Below the pieces are notes generated by a model. It ran no database searches and was not told the DNA's origin. It saw only the letters and a program-made list of their open reading frames with translations. This document shows positions 1-11,915 of a stretch of 64,000 nucleotides of DNA, piece by piece (positions within the stretch are counted from its first letter, which is position 1; every line of letters starts with the position of its first letter). Origin of the DNA: Imbricaverruca yamaguchii (taxonomy: Eukaryota; Arthropoda; Thecostraca; Neoverrucidae); NCBI GenBank assembly GCA_034440575.1, contig JAOTOL010001365.1:248001-312000 (forward strand), read 5' to 3'. The position numbers and the translations under genes were made by a program.

Positions 1-212
1 GCTGAAAAATCGGCCGGCGACGGCCTCGTCACGCAGACGGGAGGGCACGACCGGGCGCGTGACGCGCGTGACGAGGTCGCCGCGGAGGTGGCCGGCCGAC
101 GGGGCGGGCGGCGGCGCGTCACGACATTCCGCCACACGGTACCCGTCCGCACATGACACCTGGCACCGTGCCCGCCGGCCGACCCGCCCCACCCGCCGAC
201 CGCTACACGGCA

Positions 213-540
213 ACACCGGTGTCGTGCTGGACGATGCTTACCGCCGGGTGTGTGCCGCTGGCCAGCTGATCTGGACATGACCTGACCTGACCTGACCCCC
301 TGACCTGACTCCGGTGTCATGTCGGACGACACGTATCGCCGGTGTGTGTCGCAGGCCAGCTGACATGGAGATGAGCTGACCTGACCTGACCTGACCCCGG
401 TGTCATGTCGGACGACACGTACCGCCGGGTGTGTGGCGCTGGCCAGCTGACATGGAGACGACCTGACCTGACCTGACCCCGGTGTCGTGTTGAACGGCAC
501 GTGTCGCCGGGTGTGTACCGCTGGCCAGCTGGCTGCCACG
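213..540. repeat. Minisatellite, about 90-bp unit x 4
   Basis: Each unit holds GGTGTCATGTCGGACGACAC or a variant, CCGCCGGGTGTGTG, GCTGGCCAGCTGA and a (CCTGA)n run. Bases 1-212 to its left are GC-rich with no assignable gene. Confidence 0.85.
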
Positions 541-1005
541 ACGTGTCAATGCTGGACTTTTGCGTTTGACGACTTCGTGGTCGACTTACTATGAAGCGCA
601 GCCATAGCTGGCCAATGAAATGTTATTCTTGCCGTTTAACTACGACGGCTTCTTTTAATTCTGACCTTCACGACATTCTGCCCACGAGCTCATATATCGA
701 CACCGGCTTACTGATTACATGTGATGATAGTATCGAAATGGAATGTCCTTGTCAACGTACTCGGTCCCGTGAGGAATTCGGTGCTACTTTACAATTGCTT
801 CAGTGTTTATTGTTGGGTTGTTTGTGTTGGCGGACTGATGGTTGGTGTCTTCTATGTCGCTACTCCTACTCCAATATCCCCCGGCAACATAGTCGTCGCC
901 ATGGCGTGAGATGGCGGACACCCCGACGCTTCGTGAAATTGAAAATTACGCATATGGCGTTGCGTGGGAAAAATCAGGCCGGAGCCCCTTCGTCCTCATC
1001 CAACA
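541..1005. other. Unassigned, lower-GC stretch
   Basis: Ordinary unique sequence without recognisable exon, RNA or TE signature. Open frames here do not resemble a known family. Confidence 0.5.
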
Positions 1006-1345
1006 TCCATGACGACTCCCATGCTGATGACTGTCACGCTGACGACTCCCACGCTGACGACTCCCATGCTGAGGACTCCCATGCTGAGGACTCCCATGCT
1101 GATGACTGTCACGCTGACGACTCCCACGCTGACGACTCCCATGCTGAGGACTCCCATGCTGATGACTGTCACGCTGATGACCGTCACGCTGATGACCGCC
1201 ACGCTGACGACTCCCACGCTGAGGACTCCCACGCTGAGACTCCCACGCTGACGACTCCCACGCTGAGGACTCCCACGCTGACGACTCCCACGCTGAGGAC
1301 CGCCACGCTGACGACTGCCGCGCTCACGACTCGCATCCTGACGAC
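1006..1345. repeat. Minisatellite, 15-bp unit
   Basis: About 22 copies of GACTCCCACGCTGAC with variants. The 15-bp period leaves every frame open, so the apparent peptides (HADDS-like) are by-products. Confidence 0.9.
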
Positions 1346-1547
1346 TGCCATGCCTACGGCCCGGCAGCCCACCGCCTTGGCCACCACCCGGCGATGGTCG
1401 GCTGCAGAGTGGTCGGGAGATGTACGGCTGACTGTGGTCATTCGTTGTCTGGCCAGCACGTGCTGCCGGGCACCGCCGCGACACCTCAGAGGCACGAACT
1501 GCACCGGCGGCGATAAACAGCCGGCCGGGCTGACACCGGCCGCCCGG

Positions 1548-2366
1548 CCCGACCTGGTACCGCTGCCGGCCGCCCGGCCTGGTACCGCTGCCGGCCGCCC
1601 GGCCTGGTACCGCTTCCGGCCTTCCGGTCCGGAATGGCACCGCTGCCGGCCGCTCGACCTGGTACCGCTGCCGGCCGCCCGGCCTGGTACCGCTGCCGGC
1701 CGCCCGGCCTGGTACCGCTGCCGGCCGCTCGACCTGGTACCGCTGCCGGCCGCCCGGCCTGGTACCGCTGCCGGCCGCTCGGCCTGGTACCGCTGCCGGC
1801 CGCCCGGCCTGGTACCGCTGCCGGCCGTCCGGTCCAGAATGGCACCGCTGCCGGCCTTCCGGCCTGGCACCACTGCCGGCCGCCCGGCCTGGTACCGCTG
1901 CCGGCCGTCCGGTCCGGCCTGGTACCGCTGCCGGCCGTCCGGTCCAGAATGGCACCGCTGCCGGCCTTCCGGCCTGGTACCGCTGCCGGACGTCCGGCCT
2001 GGTACCGCTGCCGGCCGCCCGGCCTGGTACCGCTGGTCCGGATGGTCCGTGCCGGCGTGGTGCGGCCGCCCGGCCTGGTACCGCTGCCGGCCGCCCGGCC
2101 TGGTACCGCTGCCGGCCGCTCGGCCTGGTACCGCGCCGGCCCGGCCTGGTACCGCTGCCGGCCGTCCGGTCCAGAATGGTACCGCTGCCGGCCTTCGGCC
2201 TGGTACCGCTGCCGGCCGCCCGGCCTGGTACCGCTGCCGGCCGTCGTCCGGCCTGGTACCGCTGCCGGCCGGCCCGGCCTGGTCCGCTGCCGGGGGTACC
2301 GCTGCCGGCCGTCCGGCCTGGTACCGCTGCCGGCCGCCCGGCCTGGTACCGCTGCCGGCCCTACTG
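1548..2366. repeat. Minisatellite, 25-bp unit with KpnI sites
   Basis: About 32 copies of GGTACCGCTGCCGGCC plus CGCCCGGCCT. Nearly every unit has a GGTACC site. The unit is not a multiple of 3, so frames cycle. Confidence 0.92.
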
Positions 2367-2404
2367 GACGCGGCTAGGTCAGCTGTCGCGGCTGCCGGTG
2401 CCGG

Positions 2405-2770
2405 GGTGTTGAACGGGGTGTGTGTTGGTTGTACATCGGATGCATATCGAGTGCGTATCGGGTGTGTATTTGGTGCGTCAGGTGCGCGCTTGGTGTACAT
2501 TGGGTGTATCGGCGTCCACCAGGTGTATCGGACATCCATCGGCCGTTCGTCGGGTATCGCACCAGCTGTAAATCAGGTGTTAATCAGATGTTCATCAGAT
2601 GTCCGCCTGGCGTAACTGGTTGGCTGATGGATGTCTACAAGGGATCTATCAGGTATCAGTTGTCCGCGGGTATGTCCCTGCATACCAACCGGGTGTTTAC
2701 CAGGGATCTATTAGGTGCATGCCGGGAGTTAATGTGGCGTTCACCAGGTGTCCCACGGGTGTCCACCGTA
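2405..2770. repeat. Degenerate simple repeat
   Basis: Loose repetition of GTGTATCGGGTG, GTTAATCAGATG and CATCAGGTGT-like words with no fixed period. It appears to be an old, diverged array. Confidence 0.55.
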
Positions 2771-3705
2771 TTGATCAGGGGCGGGGGTGGACATGACGCG
2801 ACACAGACGGCCTTGGTCCACTTGGCCGTGTCCTGGCGAGGTGCGGCGCGTGCCTGTGCGACGGACGAGGTCCGACAGCGATCTCGGCGCCCCCGGGAGC
2901 GTCACGATTTCCCTGTGCTCGCTGCTCGGGAGGTCGGTCGGCCCGGACAGGCGCCGGCTGTGTGCGGTCACGGGCGGCCGGACCGGCGGCGCATTAGCGG
3001 CGTGGTGCACGGTCTGTCGGGACTTGTACCGGGACGGCGGAGCATTAGCGGTGTGGCAACGTCTGGCGGCGATTAGCGGGCCGGTCGGCGTCTGTCAGGC
3101 CAAGCCCAGTCGGCACAGCGGCCAGCCGCCCGATCGGCAGCTCGCCGGGCAGCCTGCACGCACGCGAGCCGGCCGCGCCGCCAGCCGGCAGCTCGTGATG
3201 GCCGCGCAGACAGCCGGCAGCTGCAGACGCCAGCCAGCCGACTGCTGTCAGGCTGGCCTTCGCCGGCCGCACAGGAGCCGCGCGTGGCATGCCCCGCGAG
3301 CCGCCAGCCACTTCAAAGTCACCGACTGGGAAAACATTGCATCACCGGCGAGCGGTTGCAGTGGCATTCGGTTTGATTTCCGTCCGTTCCAAATGACGCG
3401 GCGGCGGAGCGCGGCGCAGTCGACGGAGGAAAGTGATACCCGCCGCCGTCAGTCACGCTCGCGGTGCGGCGGCGGCGGCGCGGCGCCGGCGCCTCTTTTC
3501 CTTCGCGATCAAAGCGCCGCGTGCCGATTGCGCCGGCCAGATGCACGCCGCGAAATTAGCGGGCGCGCCGAGCCGGCCGGTCGGTATGCGCCGTCCGCGC
3601 GCAGTCGTTTGATCCACTGCCGGGATGAGCTCGCCACGCTTCCAGAAATCAACTGCCACGTCACCGGCAATCATCGTCTCCGGCACCACGGAGCGGGACG
3701 GCCGC
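2771..3705. other. Unassigned GC-rich unique sequence
   Basis: Rich in CGGCCGG-type words and CpG; long frames exist only because stops are rare at this GC. I looked for cysteine-rich receptor repeats here and saw none. Confidence 0.5.
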
Positions 3706-3872
3706 CTGCTGGGTAGTGGCCGTACAGTGTCGGCTGGCCTGCTGGGTGGTGGCCGTATGGTGTCGGCTGGCCTGCTGGGTGGTGGCCGTACGGTGTCGGC
3801 TGGCCTGCTGGGTGGTGGCCGTACGGTGTCGGTGGCCTGCTGGGTGGTGGCCGTACGGTGTCGGCCGGTCGG
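3706..3872. repeat. Minisatellite, 33-bp unit x 5
   Basis: The unit joins GGGTGGTGGCCGTACGGTGT and CGGCTGGCCTGCT. One copy is 6 bp shorter. Confidence 0.9.
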
Positions 3873-5871
3873 CTCTCGTGATTCGCATTCGCCTCATGCA
3901 TTGCACTCGGCTGAACGATTGACGTCAATGGCGTGCCCGCTACTATCAGATATATCATGTAAAGGAGCGTTGCATGCTGCCATGTGGAAGTGTGGGCTTC
4001 CTCCCTACTCGACCCACACCGCAGGTACAGTTCCTTCCTTCTTCAGCCTCCGATGTTAGCGGCTTTCTATGCTCATTGCTTCACTGCATGATCTAATTTT
4101 TAATCCACCTCTGGCTTTCCTGTCTCCTCTAGAATTCACCTTTCCTCAGTTTCCTATCGCTCTTGAATTACCTAACTGTTGATTTCTTGAAATCTAGACG
4201 GAATTAAAAGCGGTGTGGTAATGTCTAATGCTGGGATATAGATGGGAAGGAACACCACATTGAAGCTCTGACAGTGTATATTTCGGAACTTCAGTTCATT
4301 GATGCTGAAGTCTCCGTGTACTCCGTAAGGCGCACGCGCGCGGAGTGTTGTCTTTTTTTCGCGGTACCTCTGGGTCCGGAGATCTGATGACGCTCCGTAT
4401 CTGCGAGATCAGTTAGTGCTCAGACCTCGTCTGCCAATCGCCCTTGTACACCGCCTGCTTCAGAATACCACCACGTGCCTTCGATCGGTCGAATCTGAGG
4501 GCAGTTGAGTAGGTTGTCTCACTTGCTTACGTTATTTATTTTAAACTCCTTGAAGAGTCTGACGGCTTCGCCAGCGCATAGAGCCGTAGCCACGTCGAGC
4601 CACAAACATCAGAACAACCACGTCTCCGTCAGCGTACTGAGAAGCCAAGAGTGCCGCTGAGGTGACCCTGATTCACTTTCTGGTAAACCTTTCAATCAGT
4701 CTTGGGCATGCTCTTGCTGATTAATGGCTTAGTCGAGGGCTTCTGTCGAGTGATTCCGATGCCATCCAGACCTTCCTTGGGAACTTTCCCCGTTTTTTGG
4801 CTTCACTTCATCTGGGTCATCACTGTCCGCTCCAGTGTTGAAGCCTACGTTTCTCTGCATCTCTCCCCCAGTATAGCCGCGAAATAGGCATCGCTGTCCA
4901 TTACAGCCTTGCATTCACCCCCAGTCCACTGGAGAGGTGGAGTATCCTGGCTTGCTGCGACTTCTTTTGCTTTTCTGTCCCCTTTGGTACTTTTCATCTC
5001 TTCTAATACTTGAGACCAGCTTCTTTTAAAACTTCCGAGACAAGAGTATGGGTACGTCCAAATCTGCTGGGGAGGATTCGCCGGGACACACCCACCTTGC
5101 GTTTCATCGCCTCCACCGGCGTACTCTTTCGTGTTTCCGTGATTTTGGCAGCGAGTTTTCCTTTCCCATGTGATTAACACCTTTCCCTTCTGATATGCGC
5201 TTTATTACATAGCAAACAGTGCCCCTTGCAAACCTCATTATCGCAACAAAAATTATTTCAGCTACTTGGCTTCCCGGGTGTTCCGGATATTCTATAAAAT
5301 CAGCGATCAGCTCGCGAACTGCTAACGTGAAGTGTCGCAATTTCCCACAATGGGAATTGTGCAATCTCCAGCATGACCAATATTGGCACGTGCGCAGGCC
5401 CTTGAATTACCTCTGACCTAACGTCGGATTATCCTTCCAGTTCCAATTGTGGTCTGAGAAATACGCATTTAAACAATGTCCTGATTCCAAGTAGTCACTC
5501 GTCACATTCGGTGGTTTTCCGCCTTCCGACCCTCGACACCAGAATCTGGCTCAACCGTAAGGATCCCAGGTTTACTCAAGATCCCACCCACCTCCGATTT
5601 CCCAGCATCCACATTCTCCTCTTCGGAAAAGTTGCGGCAAGACTTAGGAAGAGAAGCGGGTATGCCAGTCGCCAGATGACCTGCTTGAAATGTGAACTTC
5701 ACCACCAAGTCGTGTGCTGCTTGGACATTTTTCCCTTGATGTCACTTTTCTTTTTATCGGCCCATTTATTTAGTTTGGTCTTCAGTCTGCTCCGCAATCA
5801 CTCTTTTTCTAAATTGTCTTTCAGTCTGATTCTTTCTTAACTTTGTCAGACCCACTGACCTCGTCCGTGTT
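3873..5871. other. Unassigned, probable old transposon debris
   Basis: Moderate GC, unlike its neighbours. On the - strand between about 4730 and 5710 there are several short hydrophilic open stretches in changing frames (for example KSTKGDRKAKEVAASQ and GHLATGIPASLPKS) that could be a decayed ORF1/gag-like protein. No defining motif is present, so no name is given. Confidence 0.3.
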
Positions 5872-5960
5872 CTCATCCCGGCGCTGGTGCTCTCCATGTT
5901 CTCCTCCCGGCGCTGGTATTCTCCGTGTTCTCATCCGTGCGCTGGTGCTCTCCGTCTCCG
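5872..5960. repeat. Short tandem repeat, about 30 bp x 3
   Basis: Three copies of GTGTTCTCATCCCGGCGCTG followed by GTGCTCTCC-like sequence. Confidence 0.8.
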
Positions 5961-6796
5961 CAGCATCCTTTTGCTGGAGAGACGGAGAAACGTTTCCGTT
6001 AATGCGTCTGGCCCGTCGGCCGACGCCGGTATACGCTACCCTCCTCCTGCCGCTCTGTTCTCCTCCCACCGCTCTGCAGCCATCCATCACACTTCGAGCC
6101 GCATTCTTTCTCGGAATAAATCACCGCCGCTGGGATAGGTGTGACGCCGATGACTGCAATTATCTTGACAAATGGAGGCCGCTGGGTCGGCCGATCTCGG
6201 CACAGGCTGTGATGACAACCCCGTCATCGCTTGATTCCACAAAAGGCATTATTCGATAATGGTCCGTGCGTTCGTGATGTCGGCACACTTAGCGGTCCGA
6301 AAGCGGTCCCGATTTGCATCTGGGGGAGGACGGCGGTCTGTTTCGGCCGTCCGTGGCGCCGGGTGAGTGACAGTAATTCATTCGGGCGTGATTCGCTGGT
6401 GAGGGTTTCGTCGCCGAGCGGAGATGGAAGTGCAGAGGTGGCCCGTTTTAAGAGACACGTAGCAGGCGCGGCTGTTGCGTGCTTCCCGGTGGCGCGTTCT
6501 GCCCGCTGTCCAGGCATATCCCAGCTGTGCTGGGTCAGCCCGCCCTTCTGCCTCGCGTCTGCGGCAGGTGACCCGCTGCTGTGACCCGTTGACCTGCGAT
6601 GACCGCGGCGGTCGGCGGTTGGCCCGCTTCGGAGCGGTAATGGTCGTGCGTGTCGGGAGGTGGGCGGTATCCGCGGCCCCGGCACAAAAACCGCCAATGG
6701 CAGGGCAGCCGGCGCCCACTCCACAGCCGGTGCTGGGTTTGCCTGAGGTCCGCGCAGGTCAGGCAGGCGCCAGCCCGTGCAGACCGAGCTCCACCA
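5961..6796. other. Unassigned unique sequence
   Basis: No supported exon, RNA or TE; GC rises toward the right. The short gap 7346-7675 between the next two arrays is likewise unassigned. Confidence 0.5.
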
Positions 6797-7345
6797 GTGT
6801 ACCGAGACACGCTGGCGTGTCGAGATCCACTGGCGTGTCGAGACCCTCTGGCGTGCCAGACTCTGGCGTGCCGAGACACACTATGGCGTACCGAGACACT
6901 GGCGTACGAAGATAATAGCGTGCCGAGACCCTCTGGCGTGTCGAGATCCACTGGCGTACCGAAACACTCTGGCGTGCCGAGACACACTATGACGTACCGA
7001 GACACTGGCGTACGGAGATAATGGCGTGCTGAGGCACTGGCATGTCGAGACTCTGACGTATCGAGGTACTCTGGTGTACCGAGACACTGGAGTGCGGAGA
7101 CAGTCTGGCGTACCGAGACACTCCGGCGCATCGACCGAGATACTGGCATACTGAGACACTCTGGTGTACCGAGACCCACCGACGGAATGAGACCATACTG
7201 ACATGCTGAAACCCCACCGATGCTCAGACCTCATTGACATTGACCCCCACGATAGGGACCGCATTGATGTACGCAAACCCTTCTGACGTTCCTGATCCCA
7301 CTGATCTACCGAGTCCTTCCTGACATACCGAGGCCTTGCTAACAT
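6797..7345. repeat. Compound minisatellite, about 20 bp
   Basis: Variants of GTACCGAGACACTCTGGC. A higher-order block of about 125 bp (ending GTACCGAGACACTGGCGTAC) occurs twice, at about 6830-6915 and 6925-7015. The array becomes degenerate to the right. Confidence 0.85.
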
Positions 7346-7675
7346 ACCGAGACCCCATTGGGATGTAGAGACCCAATTGGCACACGGCAACATCGCCAGT
7401 ATAACGAGGACCCGCTGACCGGCCAGTATCTGCCAACGGACCACGCTTCAGTCTTCCGTCCTCCCGGGCTGCGGTGGCTCCGTGTGTGGTGCCGAGAGAG
7501 GGAGGGGGCGTCACCGAGCCGTCGCCGCTCAGTGACGTCACCGGTCGTCAGGCGTATGACTGCGGCACGCCGCCCACCGCGAGTCGGTGCCGCCAGCAGG
7601 CGGAGGGCCGCGCCTCTGTTTATGTCGCTGCACGGGCCCACCGGCGGGCAGACACGCGACTGTGTGCGGACCCAG

Positions 7676-8578
7676 CCTGTCCGCCATTCCCGGTCTGTCC
7701 GCCATACCCGGCCTGTCCGCCATACCCAGCCTGTCCGCCATACCCAGCCTGTCCGCCATACCCAGCCTGTCCGCCATACCCAGCCTGTCCGCCATACCCA
7801 GCCTGTCTGGCATACCCGGTCTGTCCCACATACCACCAGGCTAGTCCACCATACCATCAGGTCTGCCCACCATACCATCAGGTCTGTCCACCATACACCA
7901 GGCCAGTCCGCCATACCCAGCCTGTCCGCCATACCCAGCCTGTCCGCCATACCCAGCCTGTCTGCCATACCCGGCCTGTCCGCCATACCCAGCCTGTCCG
8001 CCATACCCAGTCTGTCCGCCATACCCAGCCTGTCTGCCATTCCCGGTCTGTCCGCCATACCCAGCCTGTCCGCCATACCCAGCCTGTCTGGCATACCCAG
8101 TATGTCCGCCATACCCAGCATGTCCGCCATACCCAGCCTGTCCGCCATACCCGGTTTGTCCGCCATACTCGGCCTGCCCGCCATACTCGGCCTGTCCGCC
8201 TTACTCGGCCTGTCCGCCATACCCGGCCTGTCCGCCATACCCGGCCTGTCCGCCATACCCAGCTTGTCTGGCATACCCAGTCTGTCCGCCATACCACCAA
8301 ACCTGTCTGTCATACCCGGTCTGTCCCACATACCACCAGGCTAGTCCACCGTACCATCAGGTCTGCCCACCATACCATCAGGTCTGTCCACCATACCACC
8401 AGGCCAGTCCACCATACCACCAGGCCAGTCCACCATACTACCAGACCTGTTCGCCATACCATCAGGCCTGTCCGTCATAACATCAGGCCTGTCCGCCATA
8501 CCAGGCCTATCTGCCATACCCGGTTTGTCCGCCATACGCGGCCTGTCCGCCATACGCGACCTGTCCGCCATACCCGAC
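7676..8578. repeat. Minisatellite, 18-bp unit
   Basis: About 50 copies of TGTCCGCCATACCCAGCC. A variant block (CATACCACCAGGCTAGTCCA) appears at both 7829-7895 and 8328-8450, indicating higher-order duplication. The unit encodes in-frame CPPYPA-like peptides on + and GMADRP-like peptides on -; neither is supported as a protein. Confidence 0.92.
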
Positions 8579-8634
8579 CGATCGGGTATCTATCGTTCAT
8601 GCCAACATCCATGGCAATGTCGGGTCGGAAGCCG

Positions 8635-8794
<160 letters not shown>

Positions 8795-8805
8795 CGACTT
8801 GGTTG

Positions 8806-8920
8806 GTGTGGATGCCGAGAGAGTGACACGGTTGGGGTGGATGCCGAGAGAGTGACACGGTTGGGGTGGATGCCGAGAGAGTGACACGGTTGGGGTGGAT
8901 GCCGAGGGAGCGATTTCATT
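8806..8920. repeat. Minisatellite, 29-bp unit x 4
   Basis: GGATGCCGAGAGAGTGACAC plus GGTTGGGGT, directly abutting the GA tract and containing short GAGAGAG runs of its own. Confidence 0.9.
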
Positions 8921-8954
8921 AGAGCGGATGGTGACAGAGCAACTTGGTTAGTCG

Positions 8955-9155
8955 CTGTTCAAAGAAGAAGAAGCAACCTGGGCTAATTTACGACACAGTC
9001 AATTGCTAGGCCACAATAGCATCGCCAGCCTCTCACGCCGACTGGTCGCGGGCGTACTCGGTAATTCCGCTGGTTGTGGAATTCGAACTCACGATCATGC
9101 GATCAGGTGTCGAGCGCCCTTCCGACTGAGCCACCGCGACTTCCGGTCATTGAGC
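8955..9155 (-). mobile_element. tRNA-derived SINE-like element, family B, copy 1
   Basis: The - strand head is CGGTGGCTCAGTCGGAAGGG (box A), with box B GAGTTCGAATTCC about 35 bp on. The 3' domain is GGCGTGAGAGGCTGGCGATG, shared with copies at 11.8 and 59.9 kb. A short (CA)n run lies at 9173-9193 just outside. Confidence 0.65.
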
Positions 9156-9193
9156 AGTACCCCCGCGGCTATTCCACACACACACACACACAC

Positions 9194-9989
9194 CTCTCGT
9201 AAATGTCCAGGAAACAATGAAGATGAACACGAAGTCTTGTGGTGGCTGACGTCTAGAGGGACAAATATGTTGGATGGTGCTAAGTCCTTTTCGAGAGGGC
9301 TGAGTATATTTGTTAATGCTACCAAAAATGCGCATAATGATACATTTATGTGGAATTCGTTGTGTGTTTTTTTAGATCATATAGTCGAGCACATCAGTGC
9401 AAGAGTACAATATGTGTCGTCAGAAATTCAGCGACACATATTGTGCTTTTGCACTAATGTGCTGGGTTTCATGATCCTCTGTATTTCTAAATCGTATAGC
9501 CCAGCACATCCGTGCAAAAGTACAGTCTGTGTCGCCGAATTTCTGACTCCCCTCATCATCCGAACACCTACTTGAGCCAACGAGCTAAGTAGTGCGACTA
9601 TGGTCATCGGGACCGGCTGCGAGGAGTCGGCTCGTAGTTGAAGAGTTGAGAGGTTTATTTCAAGCAGAAGAGATTTATCGAGCTCAGCATTCCAGCTCTG
9701 CCGTAAGCCTCTTTGCATGCTGATCATGTCGAAACATCTTTGATATCATGCACGAGTGCTCAGATCAAAACTCGATTCAGCTTTACTGTGGCATTTTAAA
9801 CTATGACGGTGAGAATGTCCCTGGCATAAAGCATCTTGGTGTTGTTTGTAGCTCCACGAGCCTCCAGTGCTTGTCGCCGTGCATTCAGTAGCCATGATGA
9901 TGTCGGATAATTTTCAAAATGGTGAATGGTTGTTTATCTATAGTACTTCCAATCCAAGTTCAGTTTTTCCGGGAGTTACTCCAACTGCT
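9194..9989. other. Unassigned AT-richer sequence
   Basis: Holds two related words about 100 bp apart (AGTACAATATGTGTCGTCAG at 9404 and AGTACAGTCTGTGTCGCCGA at 9519), a possible ancient direct duplication; otherwise nothing. Confidence 0.4.
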
Positions 9990-10650
9990 GTCTTCTTTTG
10001 GAGCATTCTCCAATGGATAAGGGACTCTAGGACAAATGTACGTAAGCAAATTTACGTAAGCGCAGATAGGGCTGCACACGGTGGCCGCAGGACTCGCATG
10101 GCCCTTCCCCTGGAAACTTGGAGGCATCAATATCATCCCTTGTTGAACGAAAATGGCAATGCTCTTGGAACACGAAAACTAGCAAACTGGAGCTAGTGAA
10201 ATCATTACTCGGAGCGTGGAAGTCACCATTCCGCACACAAAGAAGAGAGGAGGTTGCGCTGTGCCGTCTTCCGATCGGCCATGCATTGGCGACACACAGG
10301 TACCTGCTGGCGGCAAGTGCTCGCCCTCTGTCCCCACGCTGTGCCACCCCACTCACAGTATAGCATGCACTCGTTGGCTGTCCTGGACTGGAACCTGCAC
10401 GCCGCAGATATCTTGGGTCCCAAAGTACACTGCGACAAAAGCTGGCCGGTGACTCTCAGATCGTTGCATCTGGGGACATATTTAAATGCCTGGAACAAGT
10501 AAGTTTTGAAATAGTATACCGCCCACCATAAGCACTGATGTGATCTAAGACCCCTCGCATAGCAATAATATTATGACAGGTAGCGTTATGGGCGCAAAAT
10601 GACCAACGCAGTCGACGCGCCCTAAAGCACAAATCCACCACCACCACCAT
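9990..10650 (+). pseudogene. LINE pol 3' end with RNase H-type tail and 3' hairpin
   Basis: Two overlapping frames carry a recognisable LINE C-terminal region. About 10040-10190: VSADRAAHGGRRTRMALPLE (RNase H C-terminal style), then about 10120-10360: ELVKSLLGAWKSPFRTQRRE followed by EVALCRLPIGHALATHRYLL and PLSPRC. These match the common LINE ending R..EVVL.RLRIGHT.LTH.YLL ... P.C. The frameshift marks it as dead. It is followed at about 10587-10630 by a hairpin-forming terminus (GGGCGC ... GCGCCC) and a short CCA-rich tail, which probably marks the 3' end of the element. Confidence 0.7.
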
Positions 10651-11754
10651 CACCTTAGAAAAGAGGAATAAAGACAGCTGACCATTAGTATCGCGAACAA
10701 TAGATGATACCAAACGACATTTCTGAGGTGTGCGCTTCAGTATAACGCCATATAACCGCACAATGTTTGAAATAAAGAGGCCATCCATTCCTTTTAATTG
10801 CTTAACGGCACGTTCACTGGCGATTCGATGTTACCGAATTCCAAGGATGCCGTGCGTTCTAGTTTGCGGTGGAGATTCCGGCGTTCTAATTTGTGCTCGG
10901 GCTTAGAAGACCAGTGCCATGACGACGTGACAAATAATTGTATTCTGACATCAATTCAAAATTGACATACTATATGCCTCTTCACACATTTTCATAGTGG
11001 ATAGCGGCAGAGAAAACATAACCAAGAAGCATCTGGTCAAGAACTGGACACCGCAGTCTGGATGGGTTGCAGTGCTGCGTCACAAATTCACAACAGGGGG
11101 TGGCGGTATTGCATGCGGGTCTATCTGTGGAAGGGCAGCATGTTGGACGGCGAGATCAGCGGCACTATCGGCCGCAACAACACGAAGATCCCGTTACCTT
11201 AATCATGTAGGTGCACATGTAGGACGTCACCACCGCCGATATGTTTAGCGAGCAGTTCACGTGCTGGGTGAATCACGGTGAGCCGTTACTTCTTCAACTG
11301 CAGTCAGTCCACGAGCGGACATGGTCGTGGATTTTACATTTGAACTATCCGTTGGCCATTTACGGCTCTGTAAGATTATGCACCGTTCTGAAGTTGTCCT
11401 GCTCTTGACGTTGCTGTTGACCCGCCTCGCTTTCTTCTGCCGCGGTGAACTTGACTCTTCCACTGGGATGACTGTTGCTTGGTTTCAGGGTCATGACCAT
11501 AAGCCCACCCTACATCACCAGTGGCGAACTTGGAAGGCATGTTTCGAACGTTCCTGGGCTGCCCCTGGAGGTTCCTGCACACATCCTGTCATTGTTCCCT
11601 CTAGCTCTGGTCTGGCAATCGGGGCGCGAGTTCGGTAGCGATCCGCCTGATGTTTGCTTCCTGCGTGACTATGTAGTGGCCTGAGCCGAATGATAGACGG
11701 CGATGTTGCTAATGCCGTTAATCGTGCATGGGTGGTCCTCAGGGATGGACTGAG
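10651..11754. other. Unassigned AT-richer sequence
   Basis: No recognisable exon or element between the LINE terminus and the SINE-like copy. Confidence 0.5.
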
Positions 11755-11915
11755 GGGACGAGTAGTTTAGGGGTAAGTTGCTAGTCTCACAGTCGAAAGG
11801 TTATGGGTTCGAGTCTCACCTGTCGCTACTCTTCGCCCGTGACCAATCTGCGTGAGAGATTGGCGACGCTACATGACTCAACGATCGCTTTGTCGTAAAG
11901 CCAATAGCCAACCAA
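11755..11915 (+). mobile_element. tRNA-derived SINE-like element, family B, copy 2
   Basis: Head GTAGTTTAGGGGTAAGTTGC (box A), with a good box B GGGTTCGAGTC at 11808-11818. It then carries the shared 3' domain CTGCGTGAGAGATTGGCGAC. The tRNA-like head differs from copy 1 although the 3' domain is the same. Confidence 0.65.

Noticed and set aside
4702..5840. Gag-like or ORF1 gene on the - strand
   Set aside because: Several short open pieces in different frames without zinc-knuckle or other diagnostic motif; too weak to name.
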